A DNA stretch of 64,000 bases from positions 1,178,001-1,242,000 of the forward strand of contig OZ218958.1 in assembly GCA_965112735.1 (NCBI GenBank). Direction: 5' to 3'. The translations under genes were made by a program, and so were the position numbers. Positions within the stretch are counted from its first letter, which is position 1, and each line of letters starts with the position of its first letter. This DNA comes from Phaeosaccion multiseriatum (Eukaryota > Ochrophyta, other classes). The notes below the pieces were generated by a model. It was not told the DNA's origin. It ran no database searches and saw only the letters and a list, made by a program, of their open reading frames with translations. Positions 54,103 to 63,089 of the stretch are shown here, one piece after another.

Positions 54103-56094
54103 ATGGATGAAGAGGCACATGTGCCAGCAGCAGCGGTTGGGAGGGGGCTGCTGCTGCGGTCGGACAGGGTTTCGATGAGTCGACGGCGCCCTCGGCCCAG
54201 CAAGAGCGTGCTCGGGGAGGAAGAGGAACGGCACGAAGAGGAGCAGGGCGACGGAGGAAGGTTCTTTCGTGATGATGACCCCTCGAGGCTGCTGTGGCGG
54301 GAGGCTGGCAGGGTGGCGGGGGAAGCCGTCATCGACCCTTCCAGGCACCTGTTGGGGCTGAACAAGGATGCCGTTTCTGCGGCAAGAGGGGCGGCAGACG
54401 GGACGGGAAGACTCTTTTCGGCCTTTCGGGAGAGGCGAAGAGAAGTGGAGGCGATGAAGGAGCGAAGGACGAGGGTGCAGAGAGAGGAGGGCCACCGAAA
54501 CAATGCGGAGAGGCTGCGTGCCATGCTGCTGAGGGCAGAGAGGGCCACGCTGTCGGCCGCCGCAGCAGTCTCCCAGCCGCATTCCCAGTACATATTGCAG
54601 CAGCAACAACACCAGGATCAGCAGCAAGACGCCTATGGAGGAGGTGAGCTTGCGCTCTTGCAGCTGGGGCGAGGAGCTGGGCTGGCAGTGACGCCTCTGG
54701 TGGGCGCGGTGGACTTTACCTACCACGCCTCGGAGCAGGGCAGCCGGAGCAGCGGGAGCAGCGGCGGCAGCAGTAGCTCGGGGGGGATTTCTGAGTGGGA
54801 GGATTGCGACTCTGAAGACGGGAACGACGACTTTGACTTTGAAGCGGCCATCACGGCGTATCAGCTGGATGGGGTGTTGGAGGGAGGAAGCAGCAGCGAG
54901 AGTTGCCGCAGCCCTCCGAGTAGCGACAGCAGCAGCGGCAGCCGCGATAGGCGGAGGAGGACGACGGCAGCCTTGAAGAAGCAAGATGATGCCGCGGAGA
55001 AGGGCGTACAGACGAGTCTAGACCCTACGGTTGGTGGTGAGGAGGGAGAGCTGCTGCGTGAGTTGCAGGCCCTCAGGCACCAGTTGAAAGCGAGCCAGCA
55101 GCAGCAGAAGCACCAGCAGGAAGAGGCTGCACGGAGGCAGGCGTTTCAGCGAAGTGTATCCGGTCGGGAAGAGCGAGAGCGGCGCATGCATGAGGACCAC
55201 GAACAGTGGTGGCTGGGCTGGCAAGAGGAGCGCCAGCAGCGCCAACAGCAGGAGTCCCACGATTTCGAAATGTTTCTGCTGGACCAGCAGAAGCTGCGAG
55301 TGGCCAGGAAGGTGCGTGCATGTGGCTGGCTTTGGTGTCTAATGTCTTTCTCATACGATGGACCGAAGGATGAACACCTCTTTGCTACGAACGAAGGAAG
55401 CAGAGAGCCAGAGACGGGGAGAGAGAGACAGAGAGAGACACACACACAGAGAGAGAGAGAGAGACAGAGAGATGGGGGACGGAGTAGAAGAGAGAACGGG
55501 AAGCTGATTCTGTGGGTTTGCGCGGATGACAAGCATCAACACCTCTCTTCTCTGGTTGCGGATGCTCTACCCCTCTCTCCTGCCCCCCCACCCAACCAGA
55601 ACAAGCAGGAGGAGCCACACCCACCAGACTGTGAGACAGACGAGGCCCGCTGGGACTCCTCCTCCGCAGAGCACGAGCTCTCCTCTGCCAGGGACCTGTT
55701 GGACCGCATCGAGCGGGAGCTGCAGCAGCAACTGATGGCAGTCGAGAGGGTCCCCACCCCTCCTCCTGCCGACGCTGCTGCCGCTACTGTCTCTCGAGCC
55801 CCCCCCCTGGTCTTGGCCGACAGAGACAAGGGCGTGCCCACCAAGCTGGCTTGCGTGGACATGGGGCAGGCTTCCAAAATGGTCCGCATCAAGGAGGTGG
55901 CAGCAGCCCGTCGAAGGGGGCACCGAGGAGGCTTCGGTTCGAGCAGCAGCAGCAGTCCACGGCCAGCAGCAGCACCAGCGGTTGACGGTACAGGCCGGAG
56001 TACCCCCCGTGGCCGCAGCGGCAGCGGCAGCTTGGTGCAGAGCTTGCAAGGAAGCCCCCACCACACCCTCCACCCCCCGTGGCGGGGAAGCTAA
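54103..56094 (+). CDS. Unrecognised Gln/Ser/Arg-rich coiled-coil protein
   Basis: No family recognised. Exons: 54103-55311 and 55600-56094 (567 residues). The 288-bp intron (GGAAG|GTGCGT to CCAACCAG|AAC) is a multiple of three and has no stop, so retention would give 663 residues. The N-terminal third is basic/acidic helical (SAFRERRREVEAMKERR, NNAERLRAMLLRAERATL). A Ser/Gly linker leads to an acidic patch (WEDCDSEDGNDDFDFEAA). A Gln-rich coiled coil follows (LRELQALRHQLKASQQQQKH) with a WWLGWQEER segment. After the intron there is a second helical stretch (SARDLLDRIERELQQQL) and a Ser/Pro/Arg tail. No signal peptide or transmembrane helix was seen. Protein-like composition supports + strand coding over the antisense frames. 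Confidence 0.65.
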   Translation: MDEEAHVPAAAVGRGLLLRSDRVSMSRRRPRPSKSVLGEEEERHEEEQGDGGRFFRDDDPSRLLWREAGRVAGEAVIDPSRHLLGLNKDAVSAARGAADGTGRLFSAFRERRREVEAMKERRTRVQREEGHRNNAERLRAMLLRAERATLSAAAAVSQPHSQYILQQQQHQDQQQDAYGGGELALLQLGRGAGLAVTPLVGAVDFTYHASEQGSRSSGSSGGSSSSGGISEWEDCDSEDGNDDFDFEAAITAYQLDGVLEGGSSSESCRSPPSSDSSSGSRDRRRRTTAALKKQDDAAEKGVQTSLDPTVGGEEGELLRELQALRHQLKASQQQQKHQQEEAARRQAFQRSVSGREERERRMHEDHEQWWLGWQEERQQRQQQESHDFEMFLLDQQKLRVARKVRACGWLWCLMSFSYDGPKDEHLFATNEGSREPETGRERQRETHTQRERERQRDGGRSRRENGKLILWVCADDKHQHLSSLVADALPLSPAPPPNQNKQEEPHPPDCETDEARWDSSSAEHELSSARDLLDRIERELQQQLMAVERVPTPPPADAAAATVSRAPPLVLADRDKGVPTKLACVDMGQASKMVRIKEVAAARRRGHRGGFGSSSSSSPRPAAAPAVDGTGRSTPRGRSGSGSLVQSLQGSPHHTLHPPWRGS

Positions 56095-56411
56095 GCTGAA
56101 TGAGCACACACGTGTGTGGGGTTGTACAGTGTGAGTCGGGAGCTTAAGAGGGGGGGGTTGGTGCGGCTTCTGGAGCCTGCTGGAAAGAGTGGAGCGAGGG
56201 TACGGTGACAGATACACTGGCGCTGGGGGGGGCGGAGGGGTTGGCTCGGGATCGGACTGAGGCAGAACCTCCCCCCTGTTGTTCCACGCCGTCTATCACT
56301 TTGCTTCAGGGGAAGTGGTGAACAGGGGTTCTTTCGGTCTTTCGACGAAAAAGGATTTGATGGCTTTAGATTTGGTATATTTTCCCACACTTTGTGAACA
56401 TGTCGGAGTAA
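56095..56411. other. Gap upstream of the tRNA
   Basis: No gene recognised. 3' flank of the coiled-coil gene and 5' flank of the tRNA. Confidence 0.5.
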
Positions 56412-56484
56412 CGCCGTGTGGCGCAGAGGTTAGCGCGTAAGGCTCATAACCTTAAGGTCGGAGGATCGAAACTTCCCACGGCAC
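56412..56484 (+). tRNA. tRNA-Met (CAT), initiator-like
   Basis: No intron. D stem GCGC/GCGC with an 8-nt loop, anticodon stem TAAGG/CCTTA with loop CTCATAA (anticodon CAT), variable AGGTC, T stem GGAGG/CTTCC with one G-T pair. The T loop is ATCGAAA, with A54 and A60, which marks eukaryotic initiator tRNAs (elongators have TTC). Acceptor bases 2-7 pair (GCCGTG with CACGGC), but position 1 is C facing A72 instead of the usual A1:U72. Box A is TGGCGCAGAGG and box B is GGATCGAAACT. It is followed at 56491 by a T run that would stop RNA polymerase III. Confidence 0.9.
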
Positions 56485-56489
56485 GAAAT

Positions 56490-56498
56490 CTTTTTTTC
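56490..56498 (+). terminator. Pol III T-run terminator
   Basis: Seven T residues six bases after the tRNA 3' end, the normal RNA polymerase III stop signal. Confidence 0.8.
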
Positions 56499-56936
56499 CA
56501 TTGACATGGAACGCCCCACTTTTTTTCTTTTTAAATTCTCATCCTGTCGTCTCCACTCCGGGCAGCACAGAAGGGCCGCGCAGCCTCCGCCGCACCTCAA
56601 CGCGACTCCTCATAAGATCGATGAGGGAAAGGGAAGGGAAAGGAAGGAAAGTTACACGTGAAGTGGTTGCGTTGGTGCGCTACCGCAAAATCACAACTGG
56701 CAGTCATGAATCATTTCCCTTTTCCCTCCTTCTTTTTTTGTTTACATCCTTCACGACCTCCTTGTAGCACCTCTTTTGCTGTCCTCGTTGGGTTGCACCG
56801 GATTCCTGCTCACTCTCTGGTGTGTGCTCTGGTGGCTTTTGAGTGCTGGGGGCAGTGCCCCCTTCCCTGCCTTTCCCCGACCGGAGGCGAGGGTCAACAT
56901 CGTTGAGGGGGCTCCGGGCGCTGCTTTGAGAGGAGT
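56499..56936. other. Gap between the tRNA and the next gene
   Basis: No gene recognised; the presumed promoter and leader of the gene starting at 56937, with an A/G-rich stretch at 56627-56652. Confidence 0.45.
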
Positions 56937-59900
56937 ATGGCTCTCGTGGATGCCGACGCGCTGACAGTGGCTGTGGAGCGAAGCCTGTTTGGGCCTCAGG
57001 TGCGTCTGTGAAGTGCTTCCGCTCTCTCAGGGAAAGACCTTTGGAAGACTGCAAATTGCTTGTCTCTCTTGCTTCGCGCAGTCAGAGTCGGCCCATCCAC
57101 AGCAGCCAAGCTGTGTGCTCCCGCTCACTTGTCTCAACCTCTTCCCTTCCCTTCTTCTGCCCAGGGTCGACGCTGGATAGAGCGAAAGCTGCCTGAGGTG
57201 GTCATCAATTGCGCCTTCATCGGAGCCAGCGCCTTTGGCTCGTGCCTCTTCATGATGAACGTAGAGAGCGACTACCGCAAGGAGGGCTTCAACGGCATCA
57301 TTCATCTCCCCAAGGTGTGATACAAGCACAGTCTCATCTCCCGAGAAGAACGACAAAGAAAGTCTGTCCTCCGTCATGACCTTCACACACCTGCGTGCGT
57401 CCTCTCCTCCCCCTGTATGTTCCCCGTACGAGCAGCACTTGGCCCTCGCCGCTATCCTCGGGACGTCGGCGCTGGTGAGTTGTGAGTTATTTGCGGGGGC
57501 GTTGCAAGTCGTATTTTTCTTAGAGTGTGCACCGCTGCCGCAGAGGAAAGGAAAGGCACCAACACGCTTGAAGAGTTTGGGGGGCGTCATACACACGCAG
57601 CGCTCGGCAGAAAATAACTTGTACACATATATATGTATTGTCAATAACAAGCCTTGTCGCAGCCGAATAGCTTCGTACTCTCAGGTGTCAGCGGCGCTGC
57701 CCCCCCCCCCTCTGCCCTCTGCCCTCGACTCTTGCTCCTGCTCTCCTGTTCGCCCCCTCTCTCCCCCACTCCCTTCCCCCCTCCTTCCGTCTCTTCCTCC
57801 CTTCCTCCCCCCCTCCGTCCGTCTCTCCCTTACTCCGTCTCTCCCTCCCTCCCTCCCCTTCCTCCCTCCCTCCCGCTCTCCCTCCCTCCCTCCCTCCCTG
57901 TCAGGTGCTACGCTATTACGTGACGCGTGTCGTGTCCACCTCCTACGGGTATGATGAACACTTGTTCGGAGGAGCGCAGAACATTTTCCACCACACCCCC
58001 GGTAAGAGACCACCGAGCCTCTCCTCTCCCTCTCCCTTCCCTCTCTCTGTCTATCTGAGAACGAGATTCTCTTCTCTCTTCCCTCTACTCTCTCTGTCTC
58101 TCCTCTCTCTCTCTCTCTCGTGTCCCTCCCCCTCCCTACCTGCTCTCTCTCTTCTCTCTCTGTTCCCTGTCGCTGCTCTCTGCTGTCTCCTCTCTCCTCT
58201 CTCTCTATTCTCTCTCGCTGCTCTCGCTCTCGTGTCTCTATCCATCTCTCTGTTACCTTTCTCTCGTCTCTCTTCTCTCTCTTCCCTCTCTCTCCTCCCT
58301 TCGCTCTCTTCCCTCTCTTCCATCTCTCTCTCGCCTATCTCTCTCCCTCCCTACCTCTCCCTTTCGCTCTCGCTCTCTCTCTCTCTTTCCAATCACCCCA
58401 CCCCACCTCAAGGGGGGGGCTCTCCCAATGCCTCCCTCCCCTCCCCAAGGAATGATCGAACTTCATGCTCGTCGTACTCGTGCCTACTTCCCTCCTTGGC
58501 ATCATTAGCGCAATGCCTGTGTTTTTACTCTTACCCCCTCTTACCCCCTCTTACTGTGTACACCTTGTGGCGCGCCGCCCGTAACGGAACGTAACGGAAC
58601 GTAACGGAAACGAAACGCTCAGGCGCGGACGGGGGGGGGGAGGCAGTGCTGTGGCCGTGGGAGATTTCGACCAGACACAAGCGGGGCGGCAGCATCTTCG
58701 GTCCTCTGAAGGATGGAGCAGGAGGAGGAGGAGGAGGGGGAGGAGGAGGAGGAGGAGGAGGAGAGAAAGGAGACAGAGGAGCATCTGATATGGATGAGGA
58801 TGGCAGTGAACTCGGCTCCATGGTACTGGCGTCCGAAGGTGTGTGTGTGTGCGTGTGTGTGTGTGTGTGTGTGCGCGCGCGCGTGTATGTGTGTGTGTGC
58901 ATGTGTTTTGTGTCTGTGTGCGTGTGCATGTGCGTGCACATTGTGCATGGCCAGACATGGAAAGCGGATCCGGTCAGCAGGCCTGCCTCTCCACGTCTAC
59001 CCTTACCATTTCCCTCCAAGGACCAAATGCAGGGGGGTACACAGAAGGGTTCCATCTCCCCCACCCCCTCCCCCACTTGCCCCTCCGCCCAACTCACCAA
59101 ACGCTTGTCTACGTCTACCCTCCCCCCCCCCCCACCACCACCACCCGCCCTGTGCGTCGCCCTCTCCCGCTTGTCTTTCCGTTTCGTCTCCGGCTGTACC
59201 CGAAGGTGTTGCATCGCCGCCGAGGTCCGCGTCCTCCTCCCGTGCAGAGCGGGCAGCTTCGGGCGGCCGTGCGTCCGAGTATTGGTCTCAAAACGACGAA
59301 GCAAGCAGCAGCGGTGGCGCTCCTTTCGGGGGTGATCGGGATCAGTTGTCTCCTCTGCCTCCTCAACTCAACGAGCCAAGCCCAAGCAGGCCACGGCGTC
59401 ACTCGTCAGGAACGCAAGTTGGTGATACAGCAGCAGCTGGTGACGGAGCAGAAGCACCAATGGGCGGAGGCGACGGAGGAGGCGTGGAGCAGGGAGGAGG
59501 GGGGGGAGGAGGGGAAGGTGCAGAGGTAGCAGACATAGCCATCATCGAAGAGAGTCGACGGGGCTCTCGCAATCCGCTCAGGTGTGTCGAGGGACCCGGG
59601 GGGGGAGGAGGGGGAGGGAGGAGGGGGAGGAGGAGGAGGAGGAGGAGGAGAAGAGGAAGAAGAAGAAGGAGGAGAGGAGGAGAAGGAGGAGGAGGATTGG
59701 GGGGGGTACGAGGAGGAGGAGGAGGAGGAGGGGGAAGATTAGGGGGAGGAGAAGGAGCAAAAGCGCTCTCCTTACTTCTCCTTCACCCTCTCCCTCTCCC
59801 TCTTGGTCTCGTCACTTTTCCCTTGTGGCTTGCGTACGTTCACACCACAACAACCCTGCACCATTGGCTCATTCCCCAGGCGCGTGGGCAGGGGGCTCCG

Positions 59901-61449
59901 CAGCTTGAGCAGGCAAGGCAATGGCGGTGGCACAGGCAAAGCGCCCCCCATGGCCAGTGAGAATTACTTCCTTGAGGTGAGCAGCACGGAGGGATTGAAG
60001 CGCAGGGCGGAGGGGGGGGGGGGGGGGCATAGACGCAAAGAGGGACTGAGGCACAAGTTCAATCAGTGTGGGTGGGTGTGGGTGTGTATGTGGGCTTCTG
60101 TGTGTGTGCACATGCGCTTACTCGTGTGTGCAGGGCTTCGTTTCGCCCCCTTGGCATCTGTCTGACGTGCTCCCTCCCTCCCTCCCTCCCTCCCTCCCTC
60201 CCTCTCCTTTGCGACTCCTCCTCTTTAACTCCCGCTCTCCTTCTCTCGCCCTCCCTCTCTATCTCTTCCTCTCCCTCTCTCCTTTTTCCTGTCAGGACTC
60301 GTTCCCTGAGCTGTTCAATTCTCAGTTCTTCATCAAGCTTGTGGACGAGGACGCATGGCTCTTCGTGGAGGATGAGCTGCTACAGCCGGTCAGTCAGTCA
60401 GTCAGGAGGAAGGAAGGGGAGGAGGGAGGAAGGGAGGGACGAACGGACGGAGGGAGGAGGCGGACTGACTGACTGACTGACTGACTGACTGACTGACTGA
60501 CTGACTGACTGTATCATTGATCCTGTTCTTCCTTCCTTCCTCCCTCCCTCCCTCCCTCCCTCCCTCCCTCCCACCCACCGTCCCTCCCTTCCTTGCTCCC
60601 TTCCTCGCTCCCTTCCTTGCTCCCTCTCTCCCTCCCTCCCTTCCTTCCTTCCTTCCTTCCTTCCTTCCTTCCTTCCTTCCTCCCCACCCTCCCTTCCCCC
60701 TCCACTCCTGTGCCTTCCTCCCTCCGTCCCTCCCTCCGTCTTCCCACCCCTCAGCCCTGGGGCTGGGCCATGAATCTCTTCTACAGGGGCTACAAGGTGG
60801 TGGCAAGGTCCCCGGGGGAGGTCCGCAGATGTGACTACTCGAGGATGCTTTGGACCATGCACCACGGACAAGCGTGAGTACACACACACGCGTACATATA
60901 CATATATACACACAGGGAGCATACCCATACACACATGCACATGCACATGCACACACATACACACATGCACACACATGCACATGCACACAGGCACACATAT
61001 TGCACACACATGCATATGCACACACACATGCCAACACCAGGGAACAAAGCAGCGGAACACGCTACCCTCCCCCACACCCAATTGCTGTCATTACTGCTGC
61101 TGTTGTCCTGTTGTTGGTGTTGCTGTGTGTCCGTGCCCTCACCTTACCTTCCTCTTTATCGCATTTACATAGGCGTGGATACGCTCGTCTCCGCTCCCAA
61201 GGGTCCGACAGCTACCTCTTCTTCTTGGGCCTCAAGCGACCCCCAACCTGGTGCAGTTGGGACAAGGACGTGGCTGGGGGCGACTGGGAAGACCTCAAGA
61301 TTATCTTCTGTACCGACCCTGCAGATATTGGCAAGGTGGTGTTCTATCAGAGGGTCAATCGGGGTTACGTGACCTTCACAGGGTCGAGGTTCATCCCTCA
61401 ACCGTTGCGCGAACGAGCCACGAAGTTTTTGCTGCAGAGAGTGCCGTGA
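56937..61449 (+). CDS. Unrecognised protein with N-terminal hydrophobic segments
   Basis: No family recognised. Ten exons: 56937-56999, 57165-57314, 57436-57474, 57905-58001, 58623-58838, 59206-59581, 59880-59976, 60296-60388, 60755-60873, 61173-61449 (508 residues, all junctions in frame). The N-terminal ~115 residues contain hydrophobic stretches (VVINCAFIGASAFGSCLFMM; HLALAAILGTSALVL), so membrane association is likely. The middle is Gly/Ser/Glu-rich and disordered, with a poly-Gly run. The C-terminal ~200 residues look globular, with many aromatics (PELFNSQFFIKLVDEDAWLF, WGWAMNLFYRGYKVVARSP, SYLFFLGLKRPPTWCSW, VVFYQRVNRGYVTF) and probably form a conserved beta-rich domain. The 3' splice site at exon 3 could be three bases earlier. 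The dense set of small in-frame exons makes this a real gene. Confidence 0.72.
58841..58940. repeat. (GT)n-rich microsatellite
   Basis: Interrupted GT run in intron 5 of the unrecognised gene, starting at the 5' splice site. Confidence 0.85.
59613..59745. repeat. (GGA)n microsatellite
   Basis: GGA array in intron 6 of the same gene. It is purine in gene sense, unlike most (GGA)/(TCC) introns in this window. Confidence 0.85.
60390..60510. repeat. (GTCA)/(GACT)n microsatellite
   Basis: GTCAGTCAG at the 5' splice site of intron 8, then (GACT)n at 60463-60510, the same arrangement as at 9236-9319 in the dynein gene. Confidence 0.85.
60530..60690. repeat. (CCCT)n / (TTCC)n tract
   Basis: Pyrimidine tetranucleotide units in intron 8 of the unrecognised gene. 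Confidence 0.85.
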
Positions 61450-63089
61450 GATGGAGGAAGAGGAGGAGGAGGAGGAGAGGCGCAGGAGGAGGAGAGGAGG
61501 GGAGGGGGGAGGGAGGGGAAGGGAGAGGAGGGGAAGGGAGGGGAAGGGAGGGAAGGGTGGGGAGGAGAGGAGAGGAGACTCCCTCTCTCTCTCCGCTGGA
61601 TGGGCACCTACGCGCATGGCAATGGGAAGGCATTCGCTGGCTCTTATCTGCTTCATCCAATTAATCATTGGCTGGCTCTTACCTGCTTCATCCAATTATG
61701 ATATTGCTCTTATCTGCTTCATCCAATTAATCATTGGCTGGCTCTTACCTGCTTCATCCAATTAATCATTGGCTGTGGGTCTTATCTGCTTCATCCAATT
61801 AATCATTGGCTGGCTCTTACCTGCTTCATCCAATTAATCATTGGCTGTGGGTCTTATCTGCTTCATCCAATTAATCATTGGCTGGCTCTTACCTGCTTCA
61901 TCCAATTTATCAAAACGCAAGCCGGGCGACACTTGCATTTACCACAACAGGGGCGCTCTCTCTTCGTCGTGGCATGGCCGGTGTTTTGATTAAAATTAAT
62001 TTCATGACTCAGATGAGCTCAGCACAGCCATTTGCGTAGATGTCAAGCACAGATGTCTAGCACAGCTGTCTAGCACAGTGACAAGAAGTGACACACCAGT
62101 AACACACCAGTGACACGGCAGTGCCTCAGGTCCATAGAGCACATGAGATACAATACAAGATCAGGGCCGTGTACGCATTCCTATCCGTGTACATATATAT
62201 ATATACATATACAAACATGTTTGTATGTCCCCAACAATACAAGCGGGACCGAGCGACGAAACAAAGGGTCCCGTTCGGCTTCTATAGTAAATCGTACCGT
62301 AACAGGGACCCAAACAGAGACGGAGTCATCCTACGTCATCCTACGTCATCATGTGTCATCATGTGTCCCCTCCAACCCCCCACCCCAAAACGAGGGCCAT
62401 GAGCGACATCAGCAGCCTGCCTGTACATGCGTACAGTGCTTCCGTGCTCTCTCACTCTCTCACTCTCTCACTCCCCTGGGTATGGCTTGCATCACCTGTC
62501 CCTCCCTGCTCTTCGAAACGAAGAGAGCGCGTCTCGAGAATATTCGAACATGTGTGCATGAGCTTTTGCTGCCTTCCTTTCCTTCCTCCCCCCCCCCCCT
62601 TGCCCTGCTCTGCTGGCCCGTGCTAGTCCCTTCACAGGGCACCTCCACCTCCACACCTCCTCGAAAAACACCACCACCACCAACAGCACCACTACTACCA
62701 TCAACACCAGCACCAGCACCAGCAGTAGCAGCAGCAGCAGTAGCAGCAGCAGCGAGAGAGCAGCAGCAGTAGCAGCAGTAGCAGCAGCAGTAGCAGCAGC
62801 AGAGGGAGGAGGAGGACAGTAAACCCGCCGCCGGCCACGTGGGGAGTATCACAGCACAACACAACACAGCGCAGCAGGCAGTCCAGCATCGGAACCACCT
62901 GATGTGGACTCTCTCTCTCTCGCACTCATCACCTCACATGGCTTCTCTCTCTCTCCACTCTCTCTATATGTCTCTCTCTCTTCTCTCTCTCTCTCTCCAT
63001 CTCTCATTCTCTCCCTCTCCCTCTCTCTCCCTCTCCCTCGTCTCTCTTTTGTCTCAGTCTCTTTCTGTCCCTTTCTATCTCGGCGCTCC
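61450..63089. other. Convergent intergenic region
   Basis: Holds a (GGGGA)-type tract (61457-61577), the CCAAT/ATTGG array (61638-61910), then AT-richer sequence with many short near-repeats (GTCTAGCACAG, GTGACAC) at 62040-62115, a (TA)n patch at 62195-62206, a CAG/GTAGCAG run at 62700-62800 and a (TCTC)n run at 62910-63050. The open frame at 62110-62772 has no splice or domain support. Confidence 0.5.
61638..61910. repeat. ~35-bp tandem array with CCAAT/ATTGG pairs
   Basis: Eight imperfect units, each with a CTTATCTG or CTTACCTG word, CTTCATCC and the inverted pair CCAATTAATCATTGG. Two unit types alternate (ending ggctgg or ggctgtggg). One unit is truncated and one ends CCAATTTATC. It is AT-rich, in contrast to the rest of the window. 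Confidence 0.92.

Noticed and set aside
54079-54984. Minus-strand 301-codon frame antisense to the coiled-coil gene
   Set aside because: Composition (Pro/Arg/Ala/Leu runs) is typical of antisense frames; the + strand reads as a normal coiled-coil protein with a clean intron.
56412-56484. Elongator tRNA-Met
   Set aside because: A54 and A60 in the T loop are initiator features, although the acceptor pair is atypical.
62110-62772. 220-codon + strand frame
   Set aside because: No domain, no splice signals, AT-rich 5' part and Pro/Ala repeat 3' part; looks like chance in intergenic DNA.
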